NCBI RefSeq assembly: GCF_016908555.1
Contig: NZ_JAFBEE010000002.1
Location: forward strand, 124,001 to 188,000
Length of the DNA: 64,000 nucleotides
Origin: Alkaliphilus hydrothermalis
GTDB lineage: Bacteria; Bacillota; Clostridia; Peptostreptococcales; Natronincolaceae
Direction: 5' to 3'
Part shown: positions 25,753 through 34,117 of the stretch, piece by piece
Layout of the letters: each line of letters opens with the position of its first letter
How positions within the stretch are numbered: the stretch's first letter is position 1
Notes under the pieces: generated by a model
What the model saw: only the letters and a program-made list of their open reading frames with translations
Databases searched by the model: none
Told to the model about the DNA's origin: nothing
Made by a program: the position numbers and the translations under genes

Positions 25753-25781
25753 GTCATATTTAGTGGGCAAGTACAATATTT
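25753..25781 (+). promoter_or_regulatory. possible sigma-E promoter of the spoIIIA operon
   Basis: GTCATATT (25753-25760) matches the sigma-E -35 element well. The -10 candidate around CAATATTT (25774-25781) is weak, at about 13 bp spacing. The position, about 30 bp before the spoIIIAA ribosome-binding site, and the known sigma-E control of spoIIIA support it. Confidence 0.35.
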
Positions 25782-25809
25782 ATTATATATAAAGGGGGGA
25801 CATGTTCTG

Positions 25810-26853
25810 ATGAATCCTATGGAAAGTAACTTTATAAAAAAAGCATCAAATATGGATACACATTTACAGTTGGAACAGTACCTCTGTCCTGAACTAAGGA
25901 AAATAGTCGGTAAGATACCAGAAACATTTAAAACAACCATGGAAGAAATTAGACTAAGGATGAATCAACCACTAATGGTGTATGGAAACAACCAAGACTA
26001 TTTTGTCAGTCCCACTGGGGAGCTGGTGAAGGACAGGGAACGAGGATTTCCAGTAGGTAGGATAAATATTGAAAATACCCTACAGTTTATTTCAAACTAT
26101 TCCATTTATGCAGTTGAAGAAGAATTAAAAAGAGGATACATCACAATCACTGGAGGACATCGGGTAGGCATTGTCGGTAGAGTCGTCACCGATGATAAAG
26201 GAATTAAGACAATGAGGGATTTTAGTGGTTTAAATATTAGAGTATCAAGAGAAAAGAAGGGCGTGGCCAATTCGGTTATGAAATATCTCATTAATGAACG
26301 GGGGGATTTTTATAACACACTAATTGTATCACCACCCCAATGTGGTAAGACAACCCTATTGCGGGATATTATACGGCATATCAGCAATGGAATGCCAGCG
26401 TTAGGGCTAAGGGGCTTGAAAATAGGTGTAGTGGATGAAAGGTCAGAAATAGGAGGAAGCTTTCAAGGGGTTCCTCAAAATGATTTGGGAGTAAGGACAG
26501 ATCTATTGGATGGATGTCCAAAGGCTGCAGGGATGATGATGCTAATCCGTGCCATGTCTCCAGAGGTAATCGCCACTGATGAAGTGGGAAAGCAGGAGGA
26601 TAATATGGCTATTGAAGAAGCACTAATGGCAGGTATTAGGCTAATCACCACTGTCCATGGCAATTCGGTAGAAGACCTTTACCACAAGAAGATAATATGT
26701 AATCTGGTAAAGGATAAGATATTTCAAAGAATAATTGTTTTATCCAATAAAGGAGATGTGGGGACAATCGAGGGAATTTACGATGGGAACACCATGAAGA
26801 ATCTGATCATGAGCCCGATAAGAAACAGGGTGGTGAGATCAAATGATCATTAA
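25810..26853 (+). CDS. spoIIIAA: stage III sporulation protein AA
   Basis: The ATPase of the SpoIIIA-SpoIIQ feeding channel, which acts at the mother-cell membrane during engulfment. The 347-aa protein is related to secretion ATPases: Walker A reads P-P-Q-C-G-K-T-T-L-L near the middle and is followed by V-V-D-E-R-S-E-I and A-T-D-E-V-G. I placed the start at ATG 25810 after AAAGGGGGGA; a longer frame reaches back to 25705 through the preceding terminator and is not credible. It overlaps spoIIIAB by 11 bp. Confidence 0.92.
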   Translation: MNPMESNFIKKASNMDTHLQLEQYLCPELRKIVGKIPETFKTTMEEIRLRMNQPLMVYGNNQDYFVSPTGELVKDRERGFPVGRINIENTLQFISNYSIYAVEEELKRGYITITGGHRVGIVGRVVTDDKGIKTMRDFSGLNIRVSREKKGVANSVMKYLINERGDFYNTLIVSPPQCGKTTLLRDIIRHISNGMPALGLRGLKIGVVDERSEIGGSFQGVPQNDLGVRTDLLDGCPKAAGMMMLIRAMSPEVIATDEVGKQEDNMAIEEALMAGIRLITTVHGNSVEDLYHKKIICNLVKDKIFQRIIVLSNKGDVGTIEGIYDGNTMKNLIMSPIRNRVVRSNDH

Positions 26854-27364
26854 AATTATTTTTTCTATCGTTATTGTATTTGTAAGTACAATTATAGGAG
26901 AAATATATGCCAATGGCTACCGCCAACGAACGAAAATGATTAGCCAACTAATTTCTACCCTTCAAATGCTGGAGACTGAAATTGTTTATGCATCTACACC
27001 ATTACCTTTTTTAATGCAAAAGGTATCAAGGAGAAGCCCACCAGAAATTGCAAATTTACTGGAGACTACATCGGAAATCTTGCTGAGGAAAGAAGGCTAT
27101 ACCTTCTCAGAGGCATGGCAAAAGGGAATTGAATTATCCCATAAAAATAGTGCGTTATATAAGGAAGATCTAGCGTTATTAATCAATCTAGGAAACAACC
27201 TAGGAAATTCAGATCGAGATAATCAGATGAAGCATATACAATTGGCTATGGAGGAACTTAGACGGAATTATGACGAGGCAATCCATCTTCAAAACAAAAA
27301 TGTTAAGCTGTATAAAAGCATGGGACTACTGGGAGGCCTAGCAATTGTAATAATCTTATTTTAA
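26843..27364 (+). CDS. spoIIIAB: stage III sporulation protein AB
   Basis: A 173-aa protein resembling the GspF family. It has an N-terminal transmembrane helix, a helical cytoplasmic domain with Q-L-I-S-T-L-Q-M-L-E-T-E-I-V-Y and L-G-N-N-L-G-N-S-D-R-D-N-Q, and a C-terminal hydrophobic helix beginning G-L-L-G-G-L. It is the platform-like part of the spoIIIA channel. Its start overlaps the end of spoIIIAA, indicating translational coupling. Confidence 0.92.
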   Translation: MIIKIIFSIVIVFVSTIIGEIYANGYRQRTKMISQLISTLQMLETEIVYASTPLPFLMQKVSRRSPPEIANLLETTSEILLRKEGYTFSEAWQKGIELSHKNSALYKEDLALLINLGNNLGNSDRDNQMKHIQLAMEELRRNYDEAIHLQNKNVKLYKSMGLLGGLAIVIILF

Positions 27365-27381
27365 TAGGGGAGGAAAACTTA

Positions 27382-27582
27382 ATGATGATGGATGTAGATT
27401 TGATATTTAAGATAGCGGCTGTTGGGATTATTGTAGCAGTGTTGTATAGGGTGCTAAAGGCAGCAGACAGAGACGAGCAGGCTATGATGGTGACCCTAGC
27501 AGGTGTTGTAATCGTGTTAATGATGGTGATTAATTTAATTAGTCAGCTTTTCGATACAGTTAAAACGATGTTTCGTTTGTAA
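27382..27582 (+). CDS. spoIIIAC: stage III sporulation protein AC
   Basis: A 66-aa protein with two transmembrane helices joined by a short loop with A-D-R-D-E-Q-A-M-M. Size and pattern are those of SpoIIIAC. The N-terminal D-L-I-F-K-I-A-A-V-G-I matches the family. It is a small membrane subunit of the mother-cell channel complex. A GGGGAGGAAAAC site precedes the ATG. Confidence 0.92.
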   Translation: MMMDVDLIFKIAAVGIIVAVLYRVLKAADRDEQAMMVTLAGVVIVLMMVINLISQLFDTVKTMFRL

Positions 27583-27597
27583 TAAGGATGTGATGAA

Positions 27598-27984
27598 ATG
27601 GAAATCTATCAAATTGTAGCCGTGGGAGTAGTTGCAACTGTACTGGCAGTTACCGTGAAGAATCAGAATCAAGAAATCGGGATGTTTGTCAGTATCGTGA
27701 CAGGTTTTGTAATCTTTATTTTTATTGTAGCCAAGCTTCAGTCGGTAATTGAAATACTGCACCAAATGGCCAATAAAATCAATATTGATGATATCTATCT
27801 TTCTACCATATTAAAAATTGTTGGAATAGCCTATATTGCGGAATTTGGTGCCCAGATTTGTAAGGATGCGGGGGAGGGAGTAATTGCCTCCAAGATTGAG
27901 TTTGGGGGAAAGGTGTTAATCATGGTGATGGCAGTGCCGATTCTAGTTTCCTTGATGGATTTAATTATAAATATGGTACCTTAG
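27598..27984 (+). CDS. spoIIIAD: stage III sporulation protein AD
   Basis: A 128-aa protein with four hydrophobic segments, homologous along its first half to SpoIIIAC. The conserved central region includes Y-L-S-T-I-L-K-I-V-G-I-A-Y-I-A-E-F and A-G-E-G-V-I-A-S-K-I-E. It is a membrane subunit of the same channel. A short AAGGATGTGA site precedes the start 15 bp after spoIIIAC. Confidence 0.92.
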   Translation: MEIYQIVAVGVVATVLAVTVKNQNQEIGMFVSIVTGFVIFIFIVAKLQSVIEILHQMANKINIDDIYLSTILKIVGIAYIAEFGAQICKDAGEGVIASKIEFGGKVLIMVMAVPILVSLMDLIINMVP

Positions 27985-27995
27985 GATGTGAAAAT

Positions 27996-29168
27996 ATGAA
28001 AAAACTACTGATAATAACCTTATTAGTTTACCTATTGATGACGCCCTTTGTACTGGGGGCAGAATCAAAATTGACACCTGAGAACATTATCATGGAGCAA
28101 ATAGATCGATTGGATACCGGTGATTTGCAAATGATTATGGAAAGTATCAATCGAGATTTAGGAGAACATATGCCAAGGCTGGAGTTAAAGGGCCTCATTC
28201 TGAAACTCTTAAAGGGAGAAGGGGTTATATCATTAAAGGAATTGGTGCAGGTGGGGCTGCAGGTTCTTTTCAAGGAAGTGGTGGCAAACTGGGTATTGTT
28301 GACGCAGATTATCGTACTCTCTTCTATTTATGCGATATTGAGCAATCTTCAAAATGCTTTTGAAAATGACATAGTCGGAAAATTAGCCTATAGTGTTTGC
28401 TATTTAGTCATTATCACTCTGACGATCAAAAGCTTTTTAATAGCCCTTACCATTGGAAGGGAGGCTATTGATTTGATGGTAACCTTTATGCACGCTCTAT
28501 TACCGGTATTATTAGCGATTCTGTTGGCAATGGGAGGAATCACTTCTTCGGCTTTTTTTCATCCAGTATTGTTGGGGGCAGTTGGGTTTGTGGGTACGGT
28601 GGTAAAGACACTGGTATTGCCTTTAATTTTTTTCTCCACTGTTTTATCCATTGTTAACAATTTTTCTTCAAAAATACAGATTACAAAATTAGCAGGATTA
28701 TTAAGACAATTGGCTGTCATGATTTTAGGGTCCATACTTACCGCCTTTATAGGAGTAATCTCAATTCAGGGAATTACAGCTGCCTCAGTGGACGGAGTTA
28801 CCATGAGGACGGCAAAGTTCGCAGTGGATAAGTTTATTCCCATAGTGGGAGGATTTTTGTCGGATGCAATGGATACAGTTGTGGGATGTTCGTTATTATT
28901 AAAAAATGCTATTGGGGCGATTGGACTGATTACAGTATTTCTAATTTGTCTAATTCCAATGATCAAAATCATTGCATTAATTGTCATTTACAAACTCTGT
29001 GCAGCAGTCATAGAGCCCATTGCACAAAAACAACTGGTGGACTGTCTGAATCAAATGAGCAATGCATTAGTTCTTTTGTTTGCTACAGTTTCTTCTGTAG
29101 CCATAATGTTTTTTATAACCATAACCATAATTGTAGGTACAGGTAACATTACACTGATGATGAGGTAG
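27996..29168 (+). CDS. spoIIIAE: stage III sporulation protein AE
   Basis: A 390-aa polytopic protein with an N-terminal signal-like segment, about seven further hydrophobic helices, and the family segments V-T-F-M-H-A-L-L-P and I-T-A-A-S-V-D-G-V-T-M-R-T-A-K. It is the largest membrane part of the spoIIIA channel. Length is close to that of the B. subtilis protein. The gene sits 11 bp after spoIIIAD and runs directly into spoIIIAF. Confidence 0.93.
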   Translation: MKKLLIITLLVYLLMTPFVLGAESKLTPENIIMEQIDRLDTGDLQMIMESINRDLGEHMPRLELKGLILKLLKGEGVISLKELVQVGLQVLFKEVVANWVLLTQIIVLSSIYAILSNLQNAFENDIVGKLAYSVCYLVIITLTIKSFLIALTIGREAIDLMVTFMHALLPVLLAILLAMGGITSSAFFHPVLLGAVGFVGTVVKTLVLPLIFFSTVLSIVNNFSSKIQITKLAGLLRQLAVMILGSILTAFIGVISIQGITAASVDGVTMRTAKFAVDKFIPIVGGFLSDAMDTVVGCSLLLKNAIGAIGLITVFLICLIPMIKIIALIVIYKLCAAVIEPIAQKQLVDCLNQMSNALVLLFATVSSVAIMFFITITIIVGTGNITLMMR

Positions 29169-29177
29169 GTGAAAAAA

Positions 29178-29828
29178 ATGATGGAGGGTTTAAGGGAATG
29201 GATTGTAACCATTCTTTCAATCATAATATTTATTACTTTTGTGGAATTTTTACTCCCCAACAACAATCATAAACGTTATATCAATGTAATTATAGGATTG
29301 ATGATTATGCTGGTAATTTTAAGACCCTTGATGGGGCTTCTATCGGGAGGGACCACCTTGGGGGATAATATTCTTCAAGCATCCAACCAGATGGAGGTCA
29401 TGACGATGCAAAATCGAATGGACACTATAGATTTGGCAAACAATGAGACGGTGACAAGGCTTTACAAAGATAACTTGAAGGAGCAGATGAAGCATAGGCT
29501 GGAAAAACAACTGGGCTACCGAGTCCATGATCTGGAGATTGAAATAGAAGAAGTAGATAAAAAAAATTTTGGAATGATTAAAGGAATCACCATTGTCCTG
29601 TTGGAGGAAAAACAGCAGGAGTCTCCACCAGAGAAAAATGCAAAAAGGATAAAAGATGTGGAGGTTAGTGTCAATGTTCATGTAAGCTTGTCGGAAAAAA
29701 ATAATAATAATGTTCAGGCCAGCAGCATAATGATAGATAGTGAAGGAAAGGTCATTAAGGATGACTTTAGCTCCTTTTATCAAGTCGACAAGGATAAAAT
29801 CAATATTTCTGTACTGAAGAATAAGTAA
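29178..29828 (+). CDS. spoIIIAF: stage III sporulation protein AF
   Basis: A protein of about 216 aa with two N-terminal transmembrane helices (around residues 9-25 and 35-55) and a soluble ring-forming-motif domain. The family signature W-I-V-T-I-L-S-I-I-I-F-I-T-F-V-E-F-L-L-P-N is seen at the start. I prefer ATG 29178 for its spacing from GAGGTAGG; GTG 29169 directly after the spoIIIAE stop is the alternative. It is part of the mother-cell channel. Confidence 0.9.
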   Translation: MMEGLREWIVTILSIIIFITFVEFLLPNNNHKRYINVIIGLMIMLVILRPLMGLLSGGTTLGDNILQASNQMEVMTMQNRMDTIDLANNETVTRLYKDNLKEQMKHRLEKQLGYRVHDLEIEIEEVDKKNFGMIKGITIVLLEEKQQESPPEKNAKRIKDVEVSVNVHVSLSEKNNNNVQASSIMIDSEGKVIKDDFSSFYQVDKDKINISVLKNK

Positions 29829-29847
29829 AACGGGAGGAGAACAAACG

Positions 29848-30432
29848 ATGGAAAAATGGAATGAAGAGCTAAAAAAGTTGTTGTCCAAAAAGTATGTGGC
29901 AAACCTATTAGTGATTCTAGCTGTAGCGGTGATGGCTTTAATTGTTTCAGGAGATTTTTTTGCAAAGGATTCGTCAACAAACCGATTAGAAAGGAATCCG
30001 ATGGGGGATACCCTCGTAATGCAGCAGGTGGAAACCAAGTCAGAGGAAGAATTAGTTGAAAATAGATTAAAGAAGATATTGGAGGAAATGAGGGGAGCTG
30101 GTGAGGTAGAGGTAATGGTCACCTTTGAAATGGGGGCTGAAATTGTACCTGCCATCAATACAGTTGAATCAAAAGATACTACTGAAGAAAAGGATTCAAA
30201 TGGAGGGACTCGAACAGTCAACTCCGAAAATATTACAACAAGTACCGTTATAACCAACGACAATGCTGGAAATAGACCTTTAGTACTGAAGGAAATCAAG
30301 CCACAGGTAAAGGGTGTCATCGTAGTGGCGGAGGGGGCTGATGACCCACAGGTAAAGGCCAGACTATATGAAGCTGTAAAGACAGTACTTCAGATCCCTG
30401 GACATCAAGTTCAAGTATATCCACGGAACTAA
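29848..30432 (+). CDS. spoIIIAG: stage III sporulation protein AG
   Basis: A 194-aa bitopic protein with one N-terminal transmembrane helix (about residues 19-35), followed by a ring-building motif domain. The conserved segment L-E-E-M-R-G-A-G-E-V-E-V-M-V-T-F and the C-terminal P-Q-V-K-G-V-I-V-V-A-E-G-A-D-D are typical. SpoIIIAG forms the large ring in the intermembrane space between mother cell and forespore. A GGGAGGAG site lies before the ATG. Confidence 0.93.
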   Translation: MEKWNEELKKLLSKKYVANLLVILAVAVMALIVSGDFFAKDSSTNRLERNPMGDTLVMQQVETKSEEELVENRLKKILEEMRGAGEVEVMVTFEMGAEIVPAINTVESKDTTEEKDSNGGTRTVNSENITTSTVITNDNAGNRPLVLKEIKPQVKGVIVVAEGADDPQVKARLYEAVKTVLQIPGHQVQVYPRN

Positions 30433-30510
30433 TAGGGGTGTGGTTGTGAAAGATGGATAATACAAAATTACAGTTGAAGTATTCACGAATTAAATAGGAG
30501 GGAATCGAAT

Positions 30511-31278
30511 ATGAAATTTAGAGATTTTAATGTATTGAAGAGAAAGAACTTTGTAATTTTTTCCTTAGTAATGATGTTGGGACTTATTGGGTATATTAAT
30601 TATAATTTAAATAAACAGTCTTTGCTTCAGACCTCCAGTGAATTAGAGAAATATGAAATGAAGCTGATGGAGGAAAGTGGTGTACTTAATAAAATATTAG
30701 ACGATGAAGAATTGGTGCTAGAAGATACACAACAGCAATACGAAAAAGATGCTGAAGGTGAAGAAGCAGGTGAGGAAGCTGACCAAGCGACCGTAACAAC
30801 TGCCAATACTGAGGAAGAAATGGATAATGCAATAGTAGTTGACAGTCTTGAAAATAATGTTGAAGATACAGCAAAGGCAACGAGTGCAGAAATTACGAAA
30901 ATAATTACCAGTAAAGAAGTGATGCAAAGTAATGCTTATTTTATAGAAAGTAAGATGCAAAGAGACAAGAAACGTAGTGAAATGATGTCGTACCTAAATA
31001 GTATCGTAGACAATGCCTACACTGCTGAGGATGTAAGAGAGCAAGCTCAAACTATGAAAATGCAGTTGGTAACCAATACTGACAAAGAGCTTATGATTGA
31101 GAACATGATTACTGCGAAGGGATTTAATGATGCGATTGTCTACTTAACTGATCAGACAATTAATATTGTTGTTCAGAGTCCAGGACTAAACGGAAAAGAA
31201 GTAGCTCAAATAGTGGATATCGTTAGAAGAGAAACGGAAATTGTTATGGATAACATAATTATTATGAATAAAAAATAG
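30511..31278 (+). CDS. spoIIIAH: stage III sporulation protein AH
   Basis: A 255-aa bitopic protein of the YscJ/FliF-like family that pairs with SpoIIQ across the septal space. It has one transmembrane helix at about residues 13-31 and a long acidic, low-complexity linker (about 70-115, rich in Glu, Ala and Thr). The C-terminal ring domain ends in V-D-I-V-R-R-E-T. No spoIIQ gene is in this window. It is the last gene of the operon and is separated by a new promoter from the Asp23 gene. Confidence 0.92.
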   Translation: MKFRDFNVLKRKNFVIFSLVMMLGLIGYINYNLNKQSLLQTSSELEKYEMKLMEESGVLNKILDDEELVLEDTQQQYEKDAEGEEAGEEADQATVTTANTEEEMDNAIVVDSLENNVEDTAKATSAEITKIITSKEVMQSNAYFIESKMQRDKKRSEMMSYLNSIVDNAYTAEDVREQAQTMKMQLVTNTDKELMIENMITAKGFNDAIVYLTDQTINIVVQSPGLNGKEVAQIVDIVRRETEIVMDNIIIMNKK

Positions 31279-31284
31279 AACTGT

Positions 31285-31313
31285 TTGTCAATAGCAAAGG
31301 AATTTGGTATAAT
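31285..31313 (+). promoter_or_regulatory. sigma-A promoter of the Asp23/Gls24 gene
   Basis: TTGTCA (31285-31290) and TATAAT (31308-31313) are separated by 17 bp, close to consensus. They lie directly after the spoIIIAH stop codon. Confidence 0.75.
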
Positions 31314-31348
31314 AATCCTAGGTAATTGACACTCAGGGGGTGAAATAG

Positions 31349-31738
31349 ATGGATGCTATTCAAAATTTAGAGTATGGTGAAATACGTATTGCTGAAGATG
31401 TAATCGCAACGATAGCAGGCCTATCAGCTATTGAAGTTAATGGTGTAGCTGGCATGAGTGGCGGATTAGTAGGTGGTATTGCTGAAATACTAGGCAGAAA
31501 GAGCCTATCTAAGGGAGTCAAGGTTGATATTAATGAAAAAGGTGGTTTTATTGACCTTTACTTAATTGTTGATTATGGTACAAAAATACCCGAGGTAGCT
31601 TGGGAAATTCAAGATAAAGTAAAGAGGGCTATTGAAGTGATGACTAACCTAGAGGTAATTGAGGTTAATATTCATGTTCAAGGTGTGAATTTTCTTAAGG
31701 CAACAGCTGAGGAAGGAAAGCCCCAAGGAACAAAATAA
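31349..31738 (+). CDS. Asp23/Gls24 family envelope stress protein (YqhY-like)
   Basis: A 129-aa protein with the Asp23 family pattern: G-E-I-R-I-A-E-D-V-I-A-T-I-A near the N-terminus, V-N-G-V-A-G-M-S-G-G-L-V, and D-L-Y-L-I-V-D-Y-G. The position next to nusB matches B. subtilis yqhY, which is linked to control of acetyl-CoA carboxylase activity. It is transcribed from its own promoter and closed by a terminator. Confidence 0.85.
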   Translation: MDAIQNLEYGEIRIAEDVIATIAGLSAIEVNGVAGMSGGLVGGIAEILGRKSLSKGVKVDINEKGGFIDLYLIVDYGTKIPEVAWEIQDKVKRAIEVMTNLEVIEVNIHVQGVNFLKATAEEGKPQGTK

Positions 31739-31750
31739 ATGTTAAAAAAT

Positions 31751-31777
31751 AACCCTCTGGTTTCAGAGGGTTTGTTT
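31751..31777 (+). terminator. intrinsic terminator after the Asp23 gene
   Basis: A perfect 9-bp stem aaccctctg / cagagggtt with a 4-nt loop is followed by TTGTTTT. Confidence 0.85.
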
Positions 31778-31883
31778 TGCGTAGGAGTAATTTAAAATTA
31801 TTGTATCTGGTGGTTTAAAATACTTCAGTATATAGAACAATACATAATATAAACAAAAGTGAAAGTAAATGAGGAGGAAGAAG

Positions 31884-32306
31884 ATGAACAGGAAGCTTGC
31901 CAGAGAATTTTGTATGAAGATGTTATTTGAGATGGGTATACATAACAATTTTGATGTAAACCTCATTAAGGGACGTTTAGAAGAGGAAAATGAGAGCATA
32001 GAAGTACAACAGATGGAGTATATTCAAGACCTTTTAAAGGCTGTGATTGAGAATAAAGCGACACTAGACGAAATTATTGTTGCATTTTCAAAGGGTTGGA
32101 AACTAGACCGTATTGCAAAGGTGGATCTTGCTATTTTAAGAATAGGGCTTGCTGAATTATTGTATATGGATAATATTCCTTTTGCAGTTTCCATCAATGA
32201 AGCAATAGAATTGGCAAAGAAGTACAGCACAAATGAGTCGGCCTCTTTTATCAACGGGATTCTAGGACGATATGTTGAGGAAAAAGGCATTAATAAAAAT
32301 GATTAA
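31884..32306 (+). CDS. nusB: transcription antitermination factor NusB
   Basis: A 140-aa all-helical NusB that binds boxA RNA with NusE (S10) in rRNA antitermination. It has R-K-L-A-R-E-F-C-M-K-M-L-F-E at the N-terminus, R-I-A-K-V-D-L-A-I-L-R-I-G-L-A-E-L, and P-F-A-V-S-I-N-E-A-I-E-L-A-K, which are family hallmarks. The ATG at 31869 lies inside the GAGGAGGAAGAAG site, so 31884 is the start. It overlaps the next gene by a few bases and begins the run toward dxs. Confidence 0.93.
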   Translation: MNRKLAREFCMKMLFEMGIHNNFDVNLIKGRLEEENESIEVQQMEYIQDLLKAVIENKATLDEIIVAFSKGWKLDRIAKVDLAILRIGLAELLYMDNIPFAVSINEAIELAKKYSTNESASFINGILGRYVEEKGINKND

Positions 32307-33285
32307 AAAGAATCTGATCTTAGGACTGGACACCAGCAACTATACCACTTCCATGGCCCTATTAAGAACCGATGGAACGCTAATACGGGAAGCCCGTAGA
32401 TTATTGCCAGTAAAGGAGGGTACCATTGGACTGAGACAATCGGATGCCTTGTTTCATCATGTGAAAAACCTTCCAGATTTATTTGAAGGCCTAATGGCTG
32501 ATGTCTCCGTGGAAGAGATTGCCGCCATCAGTAGCGCAACAAAGCCTCGACCAGTTGAAAAGTCCTATATGCCTGTTTTTTTAGCGTCCGAATCCTACGG
32601 TAGGAGTTTGGCAGCTGTATTAAAGGTACCTTTTTATAAATTTAGCCATCAAGAGGGACATATTGCCGCAGGATTGTGGTCAAAGGAGATTAGACTTAAG
32701 AAACCCTTTATAGCGCTACATTTGTCAGGGGGAACAACAGAAGCCCTAGAGGTAACACCAGAAGATTATGGTTACTCCATCAATATCGTTGGAGGTTCTG
32801 GGGATTTAAGCGCTGGTCAATTTATAGATCGAATCGGCGTAAAACTAGGATTACCTTTTCCTGCAGGCCCCCATTTAGAGAAATTAGCCCAAGGTTGGCA
32901 GGGGGAGGTAATTAACGTTCCTATCTCTGTTAAAGGGACTAATATTAGCTTTTCTGGGCCAGAGACCTTTGTTCGGCGGGAAATAGAAAAAAATCCAAAC
33001 AAAGATCAGATTGCTCATTCAGTTTTTGAAGGTGTAGGGGCAACACTGGTGGGTTTAATCAAAAAACTCATGAAGCTGTACCCCCACAAGGAAGTTTTAC
33101 TGGTGGGGGGAGTGGCCTCCAATCAGCAAATTAAAGGAAAATTAGTTAGTTCTTTTAGAGACAAGGGTATTAACTTAATATATGCTGATCCCATGTTTTG
33201 TTCTGATAATGCAGTGGGTATTGGTGTGTTGGGTGTAAAAAAATACTTGGGGGAGGTAGATTTTTATGACAGCAAAGATCATTGA
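32299..33285 (+). CDS. TsaD/Kae1-like protein (paralogue of the tRNA t6A enzyme)
   Basis: A 328-aa ASKHA-fold protein of the TsaD/Kae1 family. It has the N-terminal G-L-D-T-S-N-Y-T-T-S phosphate loop, a metal-binding H-Q-E-G-H motif (H-x-x-x-H) and L-V-G-G-V-A-S-N near the C-terminus. Canonical TsaD acts in t6A modification and is usually encoded elsewhere, so this copy beside folD/xseA is probably the clostridial paralogue rather than tsaD itself. It overlaps nusB by 8 bp and folD by 20 bp. The substrate is not known. Confidence 0.75.
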   Translation: MIKKNLILGLDTSNYTTSMALLRTDGTLIREARRLLPVKEGTIGLRQSDALFHHVKNLPDLFEGLMADVSVEEIAAISSATKPRPVEKSYMPVFLASESYGRSLAAVLKVPFYKFSHQEGHIAAGLWSKEIRLKKPFIALHLSGGTTEALEVTPEDYGYSINIVGGSGDLSAGQFIDRIGVKLGLPFPAGPHLEKLAQGWQGEVINVPISVKGTNISFSGPETFVRREIEKNPNKDQIAHSVFEGVGATLVGLIKKLMKLYPHKEVLLVGGVASNQQIKGKLVSSFRDKGINLIYADPMFCSDNAVGIGVLGVKKYLGEVDFYDSKDH

Positions 33286-34117
33286 TGGTAAAGGAATGGC
33301 AAAAGCTATTCGTAAAAATATTGCTAAAGAAGTGGAAGTATTGAAGGAACAATATAATGTCATACCTGGTTTGGCAGTGGTGATTGTGGGGGATGATCCG
33401 GCCTCCCATACCTATGTGAATATGAAGGAGAAAACCTGCAGAAAATCAGGGATGTACTCAGAGGTCCATAGACTTCCTGAGGAGACGACTCAAGAAGCAT
33501 TATTAAAATTAATCCAAAGTTTAAACGAAAATCAGAAAATCCATGGAATTTTAGTACAGGTTCCGCTACCCCATGGCATCAATGAAAGTGTCGTTAATTC
33601 CCATATCAAACCAGAAAAAGATGTAGATGGATTTCATGCCATCAACTCAGGCAATCTATTTTTAGGGGAAGAAACCATTGTTCAATGCACGCCAAAGGGA
33701 ATTATTGAATTAATTAAATCCACTGGTGAAGAGATTAGTGGAAAGGAAGCCGTGGTGGTGGGAAGAAGTAATATACTTGGTAAACCTGCTGCGATATTAT
33801 TATTACAGGAGAATGCGACTGTCACCATCTGTCATTCCCGTACCAAGAATCTAAGACAGCATATTGAGAAGGCAGACATTCTGGTGGCTGCGGTTGGAAG
33901 ACCTGAGTTGATCAAGGGAGATATGATTAAGGAGGGGGCCATCGTAATAGATGCTGGTACATCAGTTGTTGATGGTAAACTAGTGGGAGATGTGGAGTTC
34001 GAAAAGGCGAAGGAAGTAGCTTCTTATATTACTCCTGTTCCTGGTGGTGTAGGTCCTATGACGATTGCCATGTTGCTTCAAAATACCCTAGAGGCGGCTA
34101 AAAAGACATGCAAATAA
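33266..34117 (+). CDS. folD: bifunctional methylene-THF dehydrogenase/cyclohydrolase
   Basis: A 283-aa one-carbon enzyme that interconverts 5,10-methylene- and 10-formyl-tetrahydrofolate. The N-terminal signature Y-V-N-M-K-E-K-T-C has the catalytic Lys. P-L-P-H-G-I-N and V-V-G-R-S-N-I-L-G-K-P form the NADP site, and the ending P-V-P-G-G-V-G-P-M-T is intact. The length is normal. It overlaps both neighbours, so it is in a tightly packed operon with xseA. Confidence 0.96.
   Translation: MTAKIIDGKGMAKAIRKNIAKEVEVLKEQYNVIPGLAVVIVGDDPASHTYVNMKEKTCRKSGMYSEVHRLPEETTQEALLKLIQSLNENQKIHGILVQVPLPHGINESVVNSHIKPEKDVDGFHAINSGNLFLGEETIVQCTPKGIIELIKSTGEEISGKEAVVVGRSNILGKPAAILLLQENATVTICHSRTKNLRQHIEKADILVAAVGRPELIKGDMIKEGAIVIDAGTSVVDGKLVGDVEFEKAKEVASYITPVPGGVGPMTIAMLLQNTLEAAKKTCK

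Noticed and set aside
29340..30320. 326-codon minus-strand frame across spoIIIAF and spoIIIAG
   Set aside because: It runs opposite two well-supported genes and has no recognisable protein features; it is an antisense shadow.
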